Source: Clostridiales bacterium DTU023
GTDB lineage: Bacteria > Bacillota > Clostridia > Saccharofermentanales > DTU023
NCBI GenBank assembly: GCA_001512945.1
Contig: LFTF01000002.1
Location: 2,798-18,294 of the forward strand
Direction: 5' to 3'
DNA length: 15,497 bases
In this document: positions 15,080-15,497 of the stretch, one piece after another
How positions within the stretch are numbered: position 1 is the stretch's first letter
Layout: the number at the start of each line of letters is the position of its first letter
The notes under the pieces: model-generated
The model's database searches: none
What the model saw: the letters and a program-made list of their open reading frames with translations, nothing else
What the model was told of the DNA's origin: nothing
Translations under genes and position numbers: made by a program

Positions 15080-15123
15080 AATGACAGCCTGGAAATAATC
15101 AATACGGCCGTCATTTTCATTTT
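15080..15123 (+). terminator. probable intrinsic terminator of the ATP synthase operon
   Basis: AATGACAGCC (15080-15089) pairs with GGCCGTCATT (15106-15115), 9 of 10 positions matched with one A-C mismatch and a 16-base loop. It is followed by a T-rich tail (TTCATTTT). The stem could also form on the minus-strand transcript, but the tail there is weaker. Confidence 0.55.
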
Positions 15124-15176
15124 AGGATTAACACGATTAATCATCTATCAAAAGAAAAACAAACACGAGATGGCTC

Positions 15177-15497
15177 TCATTTGAACAATCCGATAATCGC
15201 AAGTACAGTCCCCATAATTCCTTCTCCGCCAAGGAGGCCGGCGGCGCCCATTTGGATGGACTGGCGGCCGCTTTCAGCTAGGCGTTTCTCCGATACCCAT
15301 TGGATCAGACCTCCGAGGAAAATCGGGAGAGCCATGCCATAGCCCGTCAGCATCATGCCGATGCCGATGACCATGGCGGGGATTTTGAGCAGTGTTAAAA
15401 GACACCCGACCACTGCGGCAATCGCAAAGACCACAGGGTCGCCTAGACCACTCACCATGGCAGTAACACTGTGTGCCTGGGCGGCCGGAAGACCCGC
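15177..15497 (-). CDS. OPT-family oligopeptide/metal-complex transporter, C-terminal fragment
   Basis: This is the C-terminal end of a polytopic membrane protein of the OPT superfamily, whose members import oligopeptides or metal chelates. The frame is open to the right edge (reading AGLPAAQAHSVTAMVSG), so the N-terminal bulk lies outside the window. Visible are two hydrophobic segments, the OPT-like IGIGMMLTGYGMALPIFLGGLIQWV stretch, of which the family-typical part is ALPIFLGGLIQW, then a basic loop (SEKRLAESGRQ) and a last helix with GAAGLLGGEGIMGTVLAIIGLF, ending with Lys. The gene faces the ATP synthase operon and has no visible functional link to it. The family call is from the pattern of the last 100 residues; the substrate is unknown. 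Confidence 0.7.
   Translation of the reverse strand, partial: AGLPAAQAHSVTAMVSGLGDPVVFAIAAVVGCLLTLLKIPAMVIGIGMMLTGYGMALPIFLGGLIQWVSEKRLAESGRQSIQMGAAGLLGGEGIMGTVLAIIGLFK

Noticed and set aside
1..15497. Mobile elements, CRISPR arrays, tRNA or rRNA genes
   Set aside because: No transposase, integrase, repeat-spacer pattern, or cloverleaf or rRNA sequence was recognised on either strand.

Overview
The window looks like a chromosomal segment of a Bacillota bacterium, probably Clostridia-like. The reasons are the split glycine dehydrogenase (gcvPA and gcvPB), the fused two-domain ECF ATPase, strong AGGAGG-type ribosome binding sites, a near-consensus sigma-A promoter, and base composition that looks close to 50% GC. 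I cannot name a genus. No tRNA, rRNA, CRISPR array, insertion sequence or phage gene is visible. Apart from the last gene, everything is on the + strand.

Layout. (1) 1-2949: an ECF vitamin-type importer as a T-A-S cassette: the C-terminal part of the transmembrane EcfT, an ATPase with both ABC domains in one chain, and a membrane S component. (2) 2950-3195: intergenic leader with candidate promoters, hairpins and an inverted repeat. (3) 3196-7620: the glycine cleavage genes gcvT, gcvH, gcvPA and gcvPB, with a structured 137-bp spacer between gcvT and gcvH. (4) 7693-8775: a 360-residue phosphorylating glyceraldehyde-3-phosphate dehydrogenase, closed by a strong intrinsic terminator (8805-8838). 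(5) 8901-15123: an F-type ATP synthase operon with its own promoter and terminator, in the order atpB-atpE-atpF-atpA-atpG-atpD-atpC (a, c, b, alpha, gamma, beta, epsilon). (6) 15177-15497: a convergent minus-strand gene fragment, the C-terminal end of an OPT-family transporter.

How the genes work together. T, H and P proteins oxidise glycine to CO2, NH3 and methylene-tetrahydrofolate; the shared L protein (lipoamide dehydrogenase) is not in the window. GAPDH is a central glycolytic or gluconeogenic step, and its cofactor loop suggests possible NADP use. The ATP synthase couples an ion gradient to ATP.

The most notable point is that the ATP synthase operon has no atpH (delta subunit). atpF runs straight into atpA with an 11-bp overlap, and alpha has an unfamiliar N-terminus exactly where delta normally docks. 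The c subunit has an altered glycine packing motif, and gamma is enlarged and divergent. Together these suggest a modified stator or rotor, or a delta encoded elsewhere.
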